Shown here in pieces: positions 56,200 through 64,000 of a stretch of 64,000 nt of DNA (its first letter is position 1; each line of letters opens with the position of its first letter). The notes under the pieces were generated by a model. The model saw only the letters and a list, made by a program, of their open reading frames with translations, made no database searches and was not told the origin of the DNA. The stretch is from Plantibacter flavus. GTDB lineage: Bacteria; Actinomycetota; Actinomycetes; Actinomycetales; Microbacteriaceae. The translations under genes were made by a program, and so were the position numbers. The stretch covers positions 3,906,001 to 3,970,000 of the forward strand of contig NZ_CP019402.1 of the NCBI RefSeq assembly GCF_002024505.1, in the 5' to 3' direction.

Positions 56200-57381
56200 T
56201 CAGAGGCGCTCGATGATCGTCGCGTTGGCCATACCGCCGCCCTCGCACATCGTCTGCAGACCGTAGCGGCCGCCGGTCGCCTCGAGCTGGCCGAGGAGGG
56301 TGGCGAGGAGCTTCGTCCCGGAGGCGCCGAGCGGGTGCCCGAGGGCGATCGCCCCGCCACGCGGGTTGAGCCGGTCGTCGTCCACCCCGAACTCGCGTTG
56401 CCACGCGAGCGGGACGGAGGCGAACGCCTCGTTGACCTCGAACGCGTCGATGTCGTCGATGTCCAACCCGCTGCGCTCCAGGATGCGGCGGGTCGCGGGG
56501 AGGATGCCGGTGAGCATCTCGATCGGGTCGCTCCCGACCGCGGCGAAGGAGACGAAGCGCGCACGCGGCGTCAGCCCCAGCTCGAGCGCCCGGACCTCGC
56601 TCATGACGAGCGCGGCGGAGGCGCCGTCGGTGAGCGGTGAGGCGTTCCCCGGCGTGATCCGCCAGGCGATCTCGGGGAAGCGCGCCGCGAGCCGCTCGTC
56701 GCGGAAGACGGCGGGGAGTCCGGCGAGCGCCTCGGGGGTCGTCCCGGCACGGACCGTCTCGTCGGTCGTGACGACGGAACCGTCGGGGAGGGTGACGGCG
56801 ACGACCTCGCCGTCGAACCCGCCGGACGCCCAGGTCGCGGCGGCGCGCTCATGGGAGCGGGCGGCGAAGGCGTCGAGTTCATCGCGGCTGAGGTTCCAGC
56901 GGGCGGCGATGAGTTCGGCGGAGACGCCCTGGCCGACGAGGCCCTCGGGGAAGCGGGCTCGGAGCTCGGAGCCGAAGGGGTCTGCACCCTGCACGTTGGA
57001 GCCCATCGGCGCTCGACTCATCGATTCGACCCCGCAGGCGATGACGACGTCGTTGCCCGCCGACATGACGCTCTGTGCGGCGAAGGTGGTGGCCTGCTGG
57101 CTGGAGCCGCACTGCCGGTCGATGGTGGTGCCGGGCGTCTCCTGCGGGAGGCCTGCGGCGAGCGCCGCGTTCCGCGCGATGTTCTGCCCCTGCTCGCCGG
57201 ACTGGGTGACGCAGCCGGCGTAGACGTCCTCGACGACCGCGGGATCGATGCCGGTCCGCTCCACGAGCGCGCGGATCGTGCCGGCGAGGAGGTCCGTCGG
57301 GTGCACGGCGTTCAGCGCACCGCCCGGTTTGCCCCGGCCGGACGGCGTCCGGATCGCGTCGACGATCACTGCAGTGCGCAT
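56200..57381 (-). CDS. Acetyl-CoA acyltransferase (thiolase)
   Basis: 393 residues. Start ATG 57381: AAGGAG is 6 bases upstream, whereas the ATG six bases earlier directly abuts it. Nucleophilic Cys91 in TTIDRQCGSSQQA, His in GGAIALGHPLGASGTK and the C-terminal CEGGGMANA are the three thiolase signature blocks. It cleaves 3-ketoacyl-CoA. It heads the operon thiolase, SDR, hydratase, SDR; no acyl-CoA dehydrogenase or ligase is present. Confidence 0.93.
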   Translation of the reverse strand: MRTAVIVDAIRTPSGRGKPGGALNAVHPTDLLAGTIRALVERTGIDPAVVEDVYAGCVTQSGEQGQNIARNAALAAGLPQETPGTTIDRQCGSSQQATTFAAQSVMSAGNDVVIACGVESMSRAPMGSNVQGADPFGSELRARFPEGLVGQGVSAELIAARWNLSRDELDAFAARSHERAAATWASGGFDGEVVAVTLPDGSVVTTDETVRAGTTPEALAGLPAVFRDERLAARFPEIAWRITPGNASPLTDGASAALVMSEVRALELGLTPRARFVSFAAVGSDPIEMLTGILPATRRILERSGLDIDDIDAFEVNEAFASVPLAWQREFGVDDDRLNPRGGAIALGHPLGASGTKLLATLLGQLEATGGRYGLQTMCEGGGMANATIIERL

Positions 57382-57447
57382 GGCCATCTCCTTCGAGGTC
57401 TGCGTCCACCCTAGGCCTGGCGCCTGCGCGGAAGGCGGCGGTTGTGG

Positions 57448-57470
57448 CCCTTCGACAAGCGAGGGGCCGG
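57448..57470. repeat. Short dispersed repeat R (copy 7, diverged)
   Basis: CCCTTCGACAAGCGAGGGGC, in the divergent gap between the thiolase and rhodanese genes. Confidence 0.65.
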
Positions 57471-57531
57471 AACGTCCGTGTCCGCTGGACCGGCCCGACG
57501 ATCCGCGGTCGGCGCCACGTACGATTGAGCG

Positions 57532-58515
57532 GTGGCCGACCCGAAGATCCTCCTCTACTACGCGTTCGCTCCCCTGGCGGACCCGGAGGCGATCCGGCTG
57601 TGGCAGCGCGACCTCTGCGAGTCGCTCGGTCTCCGTGGTCGCATCCTCATCTCGAAGGACGGCATCAACGGCACCGTCGGCGGCGAACTCGACGCCTGCA
57701 AGCTCTACGTCCGGAAGACGAAGGAGCACCCCGCGTTCCGCGACCTCGATGTGAAGTGGAGCGACGGCTCCGGCTTCGACGAGGACGACCCCGTCCGCAC
57801 GGCCAGGCACCGGCCCGCGCCCTGGCGTCGGAGTAGCGACTTCCCGAAGCTCAGCGTGAAGGTGCGCGAGGAGATCGTGTCCTTCGGCGCCCCCGGTGAG
57901 CTCGTGGTGGACGAGCACGGCGTCACCGGCGGCGGGGTGCACCTGCAGCCGACGGAACTGCATGAGCTCGTCGCGGAGCGCGGCGACGACGTCGTGTTCT
58001 TCGACGGCCGGAACGCGTTCGAGGCCGAGATCGGTCGGTTCGCCGGCGCGGTCGTCCCCGACGTCGCGACCACTCGTGACTTCGTCGCCGAACTCGACAG
58101 CGGGAAGTACGACCACCTCAAGGACAAGCCCGTCGTCACCTACTGCACGGGCGGCATCCGCTGCGAGGTGCTCTCGGGACTCATGCGATCGCGAGGGTTC
58201 GGCGAGGTGTACCAGCTCGACGGCGGTATCGTCCGGTACGGCGAGCAGTTCGGCGACGACGGCCTGTGGGAGGGATCCCTGTACGTGTTCGACAAGCGTG
58301 GCTCGCTCGAGTTCAGCGATCACGCGGCCGTCATCGGGCACTGTGTCGTCTGCGACACGTCGACCAAGCACCTGCAGAACTGCGCGGACCCCTCCTGCAA
58401 GACGCAGTTGGTCGTGTGCGAGGCGCACGCGGACGGGCCTGACGGCGGCCCGCGATGCGCCGTGCACGCAGGGTCCGACGCCTCCACCGATGCTCGCACC
58501 GGCCAGCCCGCCTGA
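57532..58515 (+). CDS. trhO: Rhodanese-domain tRNA uridine hydroxylase
   Basis: 327 residues from GTG 57532. The N-terminal acylphosphatase-like domain ([20 protein letters not shown]), the rhodanese domain with active-site Cys205 in [12 protein letters not shown], and the C-terminal Cys-rich tail ([19 protein letters not shown]) are those of YceA/TrhO proteins. In E. coli the family makes 5-hydroxyuridine at position 34 of tRNAs without added oxygen enzymes. It is followed after 12 bases by the SRPBCC-like gene, so probably one transcript. Confidence 0.93.
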   Translation: MADPKILLYYAFAPLADPEAIRLWQRDLCESLGLRGRILISKDGINGTVGGELDACKLYVRKTKEHPAFRDLDVKWSDGSGFDEDDPVRTARHRPAPWRRSSDFPKLSVKVREEIVSFGAPGELVVDEHGVTGGGVHLQPTELHELVAERGDDVVFFDGRNAFEAEIGRFAGAVVPDVATTRDFVAELDSGKYDHLKDKPVVTYCTGGIRCEVLSGLMRSRGFGEVYQLDGGIVRYGEQFGDDGLWEGSLYVFDKRGSLEFSDHAAVIGHCVVCDTSTKHLQNCADPSCKTQLVVCEAHADGPDGGPRCAVHAGSDASTDARTGQPA

Positions 58516-58527
58516 GCCGCCACCGTC

Positions 58528-59001
58528 ATGACCGCCCACTTCCGCCTCCGCACCGAGCTCGCCGGGACGATGCAGCAGGCATTCGACCTCTCGCGGTCGA
58601 TCGACGCCCACCTCGGCTCGATGGCGGACACCGGTGAACGGGCGGTCGGCGGCGTGACCTCCGGGCTGATCGGCCTCGGTGAGACCGTCACCTGGCGGGC
58701 GAGGCACTTCGGTGTGTCGTGGACGATGACGAGTCGGATCACCGCGCTCGAGGAACCCCACCGGTTCACCGACGAACAGGTGTCCGGTCCCTTCCGGACG
58801 TTCCGCCACGTCCACCTCTTCGAACCACTCGAGCGACCGATGGGGACGGCGCGGACCATCATGCTCGACGACGTCACGTTCTCGGCGCCGTTCGGTCCGC
58901 TCGGCCTCGTGGCCGAACACGTCGCGCTCACCCGGCACCTGCGACGGCTCATCGAGTCGCGGAACCGGTGGTTGGCGGAGGCACTTCGACAGGCTCCGTG
59001 A
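58528..59001 (+). CDS. SRPBCC-superfamily protein
   Basis: 157 residues. FRLRTELAGTMQQAFDLSRSIDAHLGSM, a GLIGLGETVTWRARHFGV strand and FRHVHLFEPLE then MLDDVTFSAPFGPLG show the START/Bet-v1-like ligand-binding fold of ligand-cyclase-like SRPBCC proteins, often annotated as cell-division-inhibitor-like. Ligand unknown. Its last codons (residues LRQAP and stop) are contributed by a copy of repeat R, suggesting the repeat has settled at the gene end. Confidence 0.8.
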   Translation: MTAHFRLRTELAGTMQQAFDLSRSIDAHLGSMADTGERAVGGVTSGLIGLGETVTWRARHFGVSWTMTSRITALEEPHRFTDEQVSGPFRTFRHVHLFEPLERPMGTARTIMLDDVTFSAPFGPLGLVAEHVALTRHLRRLIESRNRWLAEALRQAP

Positions 59002-59063
59002 CCGAAAGGTGCGGCTCAGTGACCGGAGGGTGTGGCGGTCCGGTCCCTGAGCCTGTCGAAGGG
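58982..59063. repeat. Short dispersed repeat R (copies 8 and 9, inverted pair)
   Basis: CACTTCGACAGGCTCCGTGA (58982-59001) and GGTCCCTGAGCCTGTCGAAG plus GG (59042-59063) stand head to head with 40 bases between and could form a stem. The first copy overlaps the 3' end of the SRPBCC-like gene. Confidence 0.8.
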
Positions 59064-59145
59064 CGGATACCTCGACATCGAGACAACCCGACACCCGTCG
59101 TGCCGCGCCCTGACCGCGCACATCCACCCCTGCCAAGATGGAGCC

Positions 59146-60099
59146 ATGGGTGCTCGCACGAAGTCGAAACTGGCCATCATCGGGGCGGGGAGCGTCGGTT
59201 CGTCCCTCGCCTACGCCTCGCTCATCCGCGGCAGCGCCCGGCGGGTGGCGCTCTACGACATCGACGGCAAGCGCGCCTCGGCCGAGGTCCTCGACCTCGC
59301 CCACGGGACGCAGTTCACCGGGTCGAGCAGCATCACGGGCGGTGACGACATCTCGGTCGTGGCCGATGCGGACGTCGTCGTGATCACGGCCGGCGCGAAG
59401 CAGGAGCCAGGCCAGACCCGACTCGACCTCGCGGGCACGAACATCCGCATCCTGGAGCAGCTGCTCCCGAAACTCGTCGAGCAGGCTCCGGACGCCGTCT
59501 ACATGCTCGTCACGAACCCGTGCGACGTCCTCACCGTCGCCGCCCAGCAGATCACGGGGCTGCCGCGCGAACGCGTCTTCTCCTCCGGCACCGTCCTCGA
59601 CACCTCCCGGCTGCGCTGGTTGCTCGCTGAGCACGCGGGTGTCGCGACCTCGGCGGTGCACGCACTCATCGTCGGCGAGCACGGCGACAGCGAACTGCCG
59701 CTGTGGTCGCAGGCGACCATCGGCCCCGTCCCGATCCTCGACTGGGAGCTGCCCGACGGATCGCGCTTCACGGAGCAGCAGCTCGACGAGATCGCGGTCG
59801 ACGTCCGGACGGCCGCCTATCGCGTCATCGAGGGCAAGGGCGCGACGAACTACGCGATCGGGCTCTCCGGTGCACGCATCGTCGAGGCCATCCTCGGCGA
59901 CGAGCACGCCATCCTGCCGGTGAGCACCGTGCTCGACGGGTACCACGGTGTCAGCGGGGTCGCCCTGTCGGTGCCGAGCATCGTCGACCGCTCGGGCGTG
60001 CGGTCGGTGGTCGAGGTCGCGATGTCGCCGCGCGAGGAACAGCAGTTCGCCGACTCGGCCGCCGCCGTCCGCGCGTCGCTCGACTCGCTCGGGCTGTAG
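59146..60099 (+). CDS. ldh: L-lactate dehydrogenase (NAD)
   Basis: 317 residues. [21 protein letters not shown] binds [29 protein letters not shown] is the coenzyme/substrate loop with its Arg, VTNPCDVLT follows, and the catalytic His179 is in [12 protein letters not shown]. The QxPGQTR substrate-specificity loop has Gln before the Pro-type turn, favouring lactate over malate. It interconverts pyruvate and L-lactate. It is a monocistronic gene followed by palindrome E7. Confidence 0.92.
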   Translation: MGARTKSKLAIIGAGSVGSSLAYASLIRGSARRVALYDIDGKRASAEVLDLAHGTQFTGSSSITGGDDISVVADADVVVITAGAKQEPGQTRLDLAGTNIRILEQLLPKLVEQAPDAVYMLVTNPCDVLTVAAQQITGLPRERVFSSGTVLDTSRLRWLLAEHAGVATSAVHALIVGEHGDSELPLWSQATIGPVPILDWELPDGSRFTEQQLDEIAVDVRTAAYRVIEGKGATNYAIGLSGARIVEAILGDEHAILPVSTVLDGYHGVSGVALSVPSIVDRSGVRSVVEVAMSPREEQQFADSAAAVRASLDSLGL

Positions 60100-60125
60100 C
60101 AGCCGACCTCGTCCTCGGCTCCGCC

Positions 60126-60200
60126 GTCCCTGTCTCAGGAAAGGTGCGGCGCGGTGCCCCGATGCGAGCCCGCCACGCCGGGTATCTCCTGAGACGGGGC
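60126..60200. repeat. Intergenic palindromic element E7
   Basis: Arms GTCCCTGTCTCAGGA and TCCTGAGACGGGGC pair with one or two mismatches; interior GTGCGGCGCGG. It begins 26 bases after the ldh stop. Same family as E1. Confidence 0.84.
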
Positions 60201-60313
60201 CACAGGCGCCTGCACCGGGATCTCCCCCGAGCGGCCGATGCGCAACCGGTCTCGGGCCCGATAGCGTTGCGGGACGAGGCGCGGATCCGGCCGCGCCCCT
60301 GGGGAGGCACCGG

Positions 60314-61219
60314 ATGACCGCTGGCGTGACGATCGAGTTCGATGGACTCTCGAAATCCTTCGGGGCGGTGCAGGCGGTCGACGACCTGACGTTCCACGTG
60401 GAACCGGGCAAGGTCACCGGTTTCCTCGGCCCGAACGGCGCCGGGAAGACGACGACCCTGCGCATGCTGCTCGGCCTCGTGCAACCGACGTCCGGGAGGG
60501 CGACGTTCGGCGGCGTCCCCTACGCCAAGCTGCCGGTGCCTGCCGCGACCGTCGGCGCGGCTCTCGAGGCGGCGAGCTTCGTCCCGGGCCGCACCGCCCG
60601 CAACCATCTCCGTGTGCACGCCTCTGCAGCGCGTCTGCCGGCGAACCGGGTGGACGTCGTGCTCGCGCAGGTCGGGCTGCTCGACGTCGCGGACCGACGC
60701 GTCGCCGGGTACTCACTCGGCATGCGACAACGGCTCGGCCTCGCGACCGCGCTCCTCGGCGACCCCGGTGTGCTCGTCCTCGACGAGCCGATCAACGGGC
60801 TCGACCCCGAGGGGATCAAGTGGATCCGCGGCTTCCTCACCGCGCTCGCGGCCGAGGGTCGGACCGTCCTCATCAGCTCGCACCTGCTCAGCGAGGTGCA
60901 GCAGTCCGTCGACGAGGTCGTGATCATCGCGAAGGGGCGGCTCGCGCACGTGGGCACGCTCGCGAGCCTCGACGCCGCCGACACCCTCCGCGTCGTCGTG
61001 AACTCCCCGGAGCACGAGCGGCTCGCCACGGCGCTGACCGCCGCGGGGTACACCTTCGACCAGGCCCGCTCGGGGCTCGTCGTGCACGACGTGGAGGCGA
61101 TCGACATCGGCCGGGTCGCGCTCGCCGCCGGCATTCCGCTCAGTGCGTTGTCGCGGCATCGATCAGGGCTCGAGGATTCGTTCCTCGCGCTCGTCAGCGG
61201 TGGGGAGGACCACGCATGA
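60314..61219 (+). CDS. ABC transporter ATP-binding protein (ABC-2 type export)
   Basis: 301 residues. Walker A GPNGAGKTT (about residues 39-47), signature SLGMRQRLGLA, Walker B VLVLDEPINGLDPEG and the H-loop LISSHLLSEV are intact. The C-terminal 75 residues (DTLRVVVNSPEHERLATAL) are typical of DrrA/BcrA-like export ATPases for peptides, drugs or lipids. GGGAGG lies 6 bases before ATG 60314. The stop overlaps the permease start (ATGA). Confidence 0.92.
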   Translation: MTAGVTIEFDGLSKSFGAVQAVDDLTFHVEPGKVTGFLGPNGAGKTTTLRMLLGLVQPTSGRATFGGVPYAKLPVPAATVGAALEAASFVPGRTARNHLRVHASAARLPANRVDVVLAQVGLLDVADRRVAGYSLGMRQRLGLATALLGDPGVLVLDEPINGLDPEGIKWIRGFLTALAAEGRTVLISSHLLSEVQQSVDEVVIIAKGRLAHVGTLASLDAADTLRVVVNSPEHERLATALTAAGYTFDQARSGLVVHDVEAIDIGRVALAAGIPLSALSRHRSGLEDSFLALVSGGEDHA

Positions 61220-62040
61220 CCTCACTTCTGGCAGCCATCCGCTCCGAGTTCCTCAAGGTGTTCACCACCCGCGTGTGGTGGGGCCTCGCGCTCATCCTGT
61301 TCGTGTACGTCGGTTTCGCCGCGGCCGGGGCCGCACTCCTCTTCGCCAACATCCCGGGCGCGGCCGAGTCCAGCGGGGCCGGAGCGCAGGCGACGAGCGA
61401 GATGCTCACCCAACCCGGTCTCATCTACGGCTTCGCGACGAGCATCGGCTACGTCTTCCCCGTCCTGCTCGGTGCGCTCGCCACGACCGGCGAGTTCCGG
61501 CATCAGAGCCTGACGCCGACGTTCCTCGCCAACCCGAACCGCGGTCACGTCCTCGTCGGCAAGGTCCTGGCGCTGACCGGGGTCGGCGCACTGTACGGCG
61601 TGATCGCGCTTGTTGCGTCCGTCGGTCTCGGCGGCGGCGCCCTGGCGATCAGCGGCATCGATCCGATGCTGACCGACTCCGACACCTGGGCGCTCATCGG
61701 CCGTGCGGTGCTCGCGATGGCCCTGTGGGGTGCGATCGGTGTCGGTCTCGGGGCGGTGCTGCCGAGCCAGGTGGGCGCGATCATCGTCGTGCTGGCCTTC
61801 ACACAGTTCGTCGAGCCGCTGCTGCGCCTCGCCTCCTCGTTCTCGGAGGTCACCGCGTCCATCGGCCGGTTCCTGCCGGGTGCTGCGACGGACGCCCTCG
61901 TCGGGCCGAGCTTCTACACGATGATGTCGGCGCAGCAGGACGCGCTGACCTGGTGGCAGGGCGGACTCGTCCTCCTCGGTATCGGGGTCGTCGTCGCGCT
62001 CATCGGCTACGCCACGACCTGGCGTCGCGACGTCACCTAG
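61216..62040 (+). CDS. ABC-2 type permease
   Basis: 274 residues with six hydrophobic segments. The start IRSEFLKVFTTRVWWGL and the loop TTGEFRHQSLTPTFLANPNR are typical of ABC-2 permeases paired with DrrA-like ATPases. It forms the membrane half of an exporter with the preceding ATPase, to which it is coupled by a 4-base overlap. Substrate unknown; a regulator is not adjacent. Confidence 0.9.
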   Translation: MTSLLAAIRSEFLKVFTTRVWWGLALILFVYVGFAAAGAALLFANIPGAAESSGAGAQATSEMLTQPGLIYGFATSIGYVFPVLLGALATTGEFRHQSLTPTFLANPNRGHVLVGKVLALTGVGALYGVIALVASVGLGGGALAISGIDPMLTDSDTWALIGRAVLAMALWGAIGVGLGAVLPSQVGAIIVVLAFTQFVEPLLRLASSFSEVTASIGRFLPGAATDALVGPSFYTMMSAQQDALTWWQGGLVLLGIGVVVALIGYATTWRRDVT

Positions 62041-62140
62041 GCACGGCGCGCGATGGCTCGCACCAGGCGGCCCCTCGGCGGGGAGGCGTAGGCTCGACGG
62101 ACAGCCACCGACCGGTCGCCGCACCAGAGACAGGAGCACC

Positions 62141-63157
62141 ATGGGCCGCGCATACCTCGTCGAGCAGGTCGAGCACGAGGGTGGCAAACCCACCCGGACG
62201 GTCGACCTCCGCGACCTCCCCGACGCCTCACTGCCCGACGCCGCCGTCACCGTCGACGTCGAGTACTCGAGCATCAACTACAAGGACGCCCTCGTCCTCA
62301 CGGGGAAGCCGGGCGTCGTGCGGTCGTTCCCGATGGTCGCGGGCATCGACCTCGTCGGCGTCGTCGCGGCATCGAGTGATCCCGCGTGGACGGCCGGCGA
62401 CCGCGTGGCCCTGTTCGGCGACGGCCTGAGCGAGACCCGGTACGGCGGGCTCTCCGAGCGTGCGAAGGTGCGGTCCGACGCGCTCGTCCGCGTCCCCGAC
62501 CACGTCTCGAGCGCACAGGCCGCCGCGATCGGCACAGCCGGGTACACCGCGGCCCTCGCAGTGCTCGCGCTCGAGCACGGCAGCGCGACCTCCGGCGCCG
62601 TCCGCGTCGGCGGGCTCCCCGTGCTCGTCACAGGAGCGGGTGGCGGCGTCGGAGGCATCGCGATCGCACTGCTGGCCGCCGCCGGCTTCGAAGTCACCGC
62701 CTCGACGGGGCGGGTCGACGAGCTGGGTGACGCCCTGCGGCGGCTCGGTGCGACGTCGATCGTCGACCGCGCCGAGTTCGCCGAGGCCGGTCGCCCGCTC
62801 GGCAGCCAGCGCTGGGCGGGAGCCGTCGACTCCGTCGGCGATCAGACGCTCGCGACGGTCCTGTCGCAGGTCGAGTACGGCGGGACGGTCGCCGCCTGTG
62901 GTCTCGCCGGCGGGTCCGATCTCCCGACGTCGGTCATGCCGTTCATCCTCCGCGGAGTCACGCTCGCGGGCGTGAACTCCGTCGAGGCACCGCTCCCCCT
63001 GCGGCAGGCCGCCTGGGAGCGCGCTACCACCGCGCTCGACCTCGACGTCCTCGACACCCTGACCGAGACGGTCCCCTTCGCCGACGCGACGGATGCGGCC
63101 GAGCGGGTCCTCGCAGGCTCGGTCCACGGCCGGATCGTCGTCGACGTCCGCGCCTGA
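62141..63157 (+). CDS. MDR/AcuI-type quinone or acrylyl-CoA reductase
   Basis: 338 residues, zinc-free medium-chain reductase of the YhdH/AcuI group: SSINYKDALVLTGKPGVVRSFPMVAGIDLVGVV, AIGTAGYTAALAVLALEHG, cofactor loop VLVTGAGGGVGGIAIAL and GAVDSVGDQTLATVLSQV. AcuI members reduce acryloyl-CoA to propionyl-CoA with NADPH, which would fit the methylcitrate genes in the window, but quinone reductase activity is an equal possibility. Start ATG 62141 after an AGGAGC ribosome site. Confidence 0.87.
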   Translation: MGRAYLVEQVEHEGGKPTRTVDLRDLPDASLPDAAVTVDVEYSSINYKDALVLTGKPGVVRSFPMVAGIDLVGVVAASSDPAWTAGDRVALFGDGLSETRYGGLSERAKVRSDALVRVPDHVSSAQAAAIGTAGYTAALAVLALEHGSATSGAVRVGGLPVLVTGAGGGVGGIAIALLAAAGFEVTASTGRVDELGDALRRLGATSIVDRAEFAEAGRPLGSQRWAGAVDSVGDQTLATVLSQVEYGGTVAACGLAGGSDLPTSVMPFILRGVTLAGVNSVEAPLPLRQAAWERATTALDLDVLDTLTETVPFADATDAAERVLAGSVHGRIVVDVRA

Positions 63158-63182
63158 TCGGGCCCAAGGAACAGGCCCGGCC

Positions 63183-63258
63183 GTCCCCAACTCAGGAGAG
63201 TTGCGGCGCGGCGCACGCCCACCCCGGCGACACACCGGCCGACTCCTGAGACAGGGAC
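63183..63258. repeat. Intergenic palindromic element E8
   Basis: Left arm GTCCCCAACTCAGGAGAG, right arm GACTCCTGAGACAGGGAC. It begins 25 bases after the reductase stop. It is nearly identical to E9, 91 bases downstream. Confidence 0.87.
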
Positions 63259-63273
63259 ATCACCCGACCCGCC

Positions 63274-63349
63274 GTCCCCAACTCAGGAGAGTTGCGGCGC
63301 GGCGCACGCCCACCCGGGCGACACACCGGCCGACTCCTGAGACAGGGAC
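63274..63349. repeat. Intergenic palindromic element E9 (tandem copy of E8)
   Basis: Same 76-base sequence as E8 with a single difference (CCGGGCG for CCCGGCG in the interior), same orientation. The intervening 15 bases are unrelated to the arms. This is a recent direct duplication. Confidence 0.88.
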
Positions 63350-63374
63350 ACCGCGCAGCGCTCCAGGAACGCGA

Positions 63375-63407
63375 CAGCGGCCGGTGCCCGAAGGCGACCG
63401 GCCGCTG
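63375..63407 (-). terminator. Hairpin after small membrane protein gene
   Basis: CAGCGGCCGGT and ACCGGCCGCTG form a perfect 11-bp stem with an 11-base loop, 19 bases past the minus-strand stop at 63427. Confidence 0.8.
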
Positions 63408-63426
63408 CCGACGGGACTGCTGAGAC

Positions 63427-63717
63427 TCAGTAGCCGGCGGTCGACATGACCGAGCCGAGCGCGACGGCGTAGAAGATGCCGCCGATGATGCCGAGCACGA
63501 CGAGGATGATGCCGATGATGACACCGATCTTGGCGAGCTGGTTCGGGTAGCCGGCGTCCTTCGACTGCTTCTGCGCGACGAGGCTGATGATCAGGCCGAC
63601 GAGCGGCACGACGATCGCGAGGATGAGGCCGACGAGGCCGAGCGTCTTGCCCGGGTAGTCGGCGGGCAGGGCGCCGCCCGGCTGCTGCGGGGCGTTGTAC
63701 TGGGGTGCGTTGGTCAT
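63427..63717 (-). CDS. Small DUF4190-like membrane protein
   Basis: 96 residues from ATG 63717 (GAGAGGAA upstream). A Pro/Gln/Asn-rich N-terminus (MTNAPQYNAPQQPGG) precedes two membrane spans (TLGLVGLILAIVVPLVGLIISLVA and IGVIIGIILVVLGIIGGIFYAVAL) separated by KQSKDAGYPNQLAK. This is the layout of DUF4190-type proteins, common in Actinobacteria and of unknown function. A related gene lies just upstream on the same strand. Confidence 0.82.
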   Translation of the reverse strand: MTNAPQYNAPQQPGGALPADYPGKTLGLVGLILAIVVPLVGLIISLVAQKQSKDAGYPNQLAKIGVIIGIILVVLGIIGGIFYAVALGSVMSTAGY

Positions 63718-63828
63718 GATGGTTCCTCTCGAGGATGGTAGATGCGCCACGGGCGCGAGCCAACAGTAGTGGGTTAGGTACCCGACAGGCGATGGGGACA
63801 ACTCCCCAATCGACCGGATGTCACCGGG

Positions 63829-64000
63829 TTACGGGCAGGTGATGGTGGTGCCGCCGCTCGTGTGCGTCCCTGAGCCGAGCTCGCCGCAGACCTCGGAGAT
63901 GGCCGATGCACCGATCGCGATACCCGCGATGATCGCGATGATCGCCAGCACGATGAAGACGATCGACAGGATGAGGCCGACCTTCGCCAGCGTGTTCTTG
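63829..64000 (-). CDS. Related small membrane protein, C-terminal part (5' end outside window)
   Basis: The last 57 codons are visible. KNTLAKVGLILSIVFIVLAIIAIIAGIAIGASAI matches the second membrane span of the protein at 63427-63717 (NQLAKIGVIIGIILVVLGII), so the two are tandem paralogues. The C-terminus is longer here and has two Cys residues (EVCGELGSGTHTSGGTTITCP), possibly an external disulphide. Start not in the window. Confidence 0.8.
   Translation of the reverse strand, partial: KNTLAKVGLILSIVFIVLAIIAIIAGIAIGASAISEVCGELGSGTHTSGGTTITCP

Noticed and set aside
57382..60465. Minus-strand extension of the thiolase frame to over 1400 residues
   Set aside because: The extension is antisense to trhO, the SRPBCC-like gene and ldh and has no domain signatures; the real start has AAGGAG six bases before ATG 57381.

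Overview
The window is high-GC DNA (about 70 % by eye) with tightly packed genes, frequent GTG starts and 4- or 8-base stop/start overlaps. Gene content points to an actinobacterium, most likely a member of the Microbacteriaceae: a fused rhamnulose-phosphate aldolase/dehydrogenase, actinobacterial-type RhaS and RhaI, polyprenol-phosphate mannose synthase, and cell-wall sorting signals of the LAxTG kind. No tRNA, rRNA, CRISPR array, prophage or insertion sequence was seen. I cannot name the genus with confidence.

Layout. (1) 1-24 kb is mainly a sugar-catabolism region. It has a rhamnose-type ABC transporter (rhaT partial, rhaP, rhaQ, rhaS), rhaM, rhaI, a DeoR-type regulator (frameshifted), rhaEW, rhaB, and then an LldR-like regulator and an L-lactate/2-hydroxyacid oxidase. 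Together they import L-rhamnose, mutarotate and isomerise it, phosphorylate it, cleave it and take the lactaldehyde arm through lactate to pyruvate. Interspersed are a frameshifted membrane-protein gene, an aldo/keto reductase, a LacI regulator with a perfect 20-bp operator in front of an orphan sugar isomerase, a DNA-alkylation repair protein, an epimerase-like protein, an MFS exporter, and a hydrolase/TetR divergent pair. (2) 23.9-32.5 kb, all on the minus strand, encodes very large secreted proteins: a 2071-residue protein with three near-identical units of about 336 residues, a DUF3060-like lipoprotein, and a YVTN-propeller/Ig protein. (3) 32.8-43.4 kb holds a mannosyltransferase, a dimethylargininase-like hydrolase with an Lrp regulator, a GntR regulator, a PutA (frameshifted), a phytoene-desaturase-like flavoprotein and an AlkA-like glycosylase. 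(4) 43.5-48.6 kb holds two paralogous secreted lectin/Ig-repeat proteins flanking a thioesterase and a second DUF3060-like lipoprotein. (5) 48.7-57.4 kb is a catabolic block: methylcitrate cycle (prpC, prpB, prpD) and a four-gene beta-oxidation-like operon. (6) 57.5-64 kb holds a rhodanese tRNA-modification protein, an SRPBCC-like protein, lactate dehydrogenase, an ABC-2 exporter pair, an AcuI-type oxidoreductase and two small membrane proteins.

Three features stand out beyond the genes. Nine intergenic palindromic elements of about 67-88 bp (arms around CTCAGGA...TCCTGAG; one has divergent arms) lie almost immediately after stop codons. A second short dispersed repeat (GGTCCCTGAGC(C/T)TGTCGAAGGG-like) occurs nine times. 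Three otherwise intact genes are each broken by exactly one missing base in a G/C run, which suggests consensus errors or very recent inactivation. Candidate operators with the core TGAA(A/T)CG(A/G)TTCA precede rhaM, rhaI and the lactate-regulator gene, tying rhamnose and lactate use into one possible regulon.
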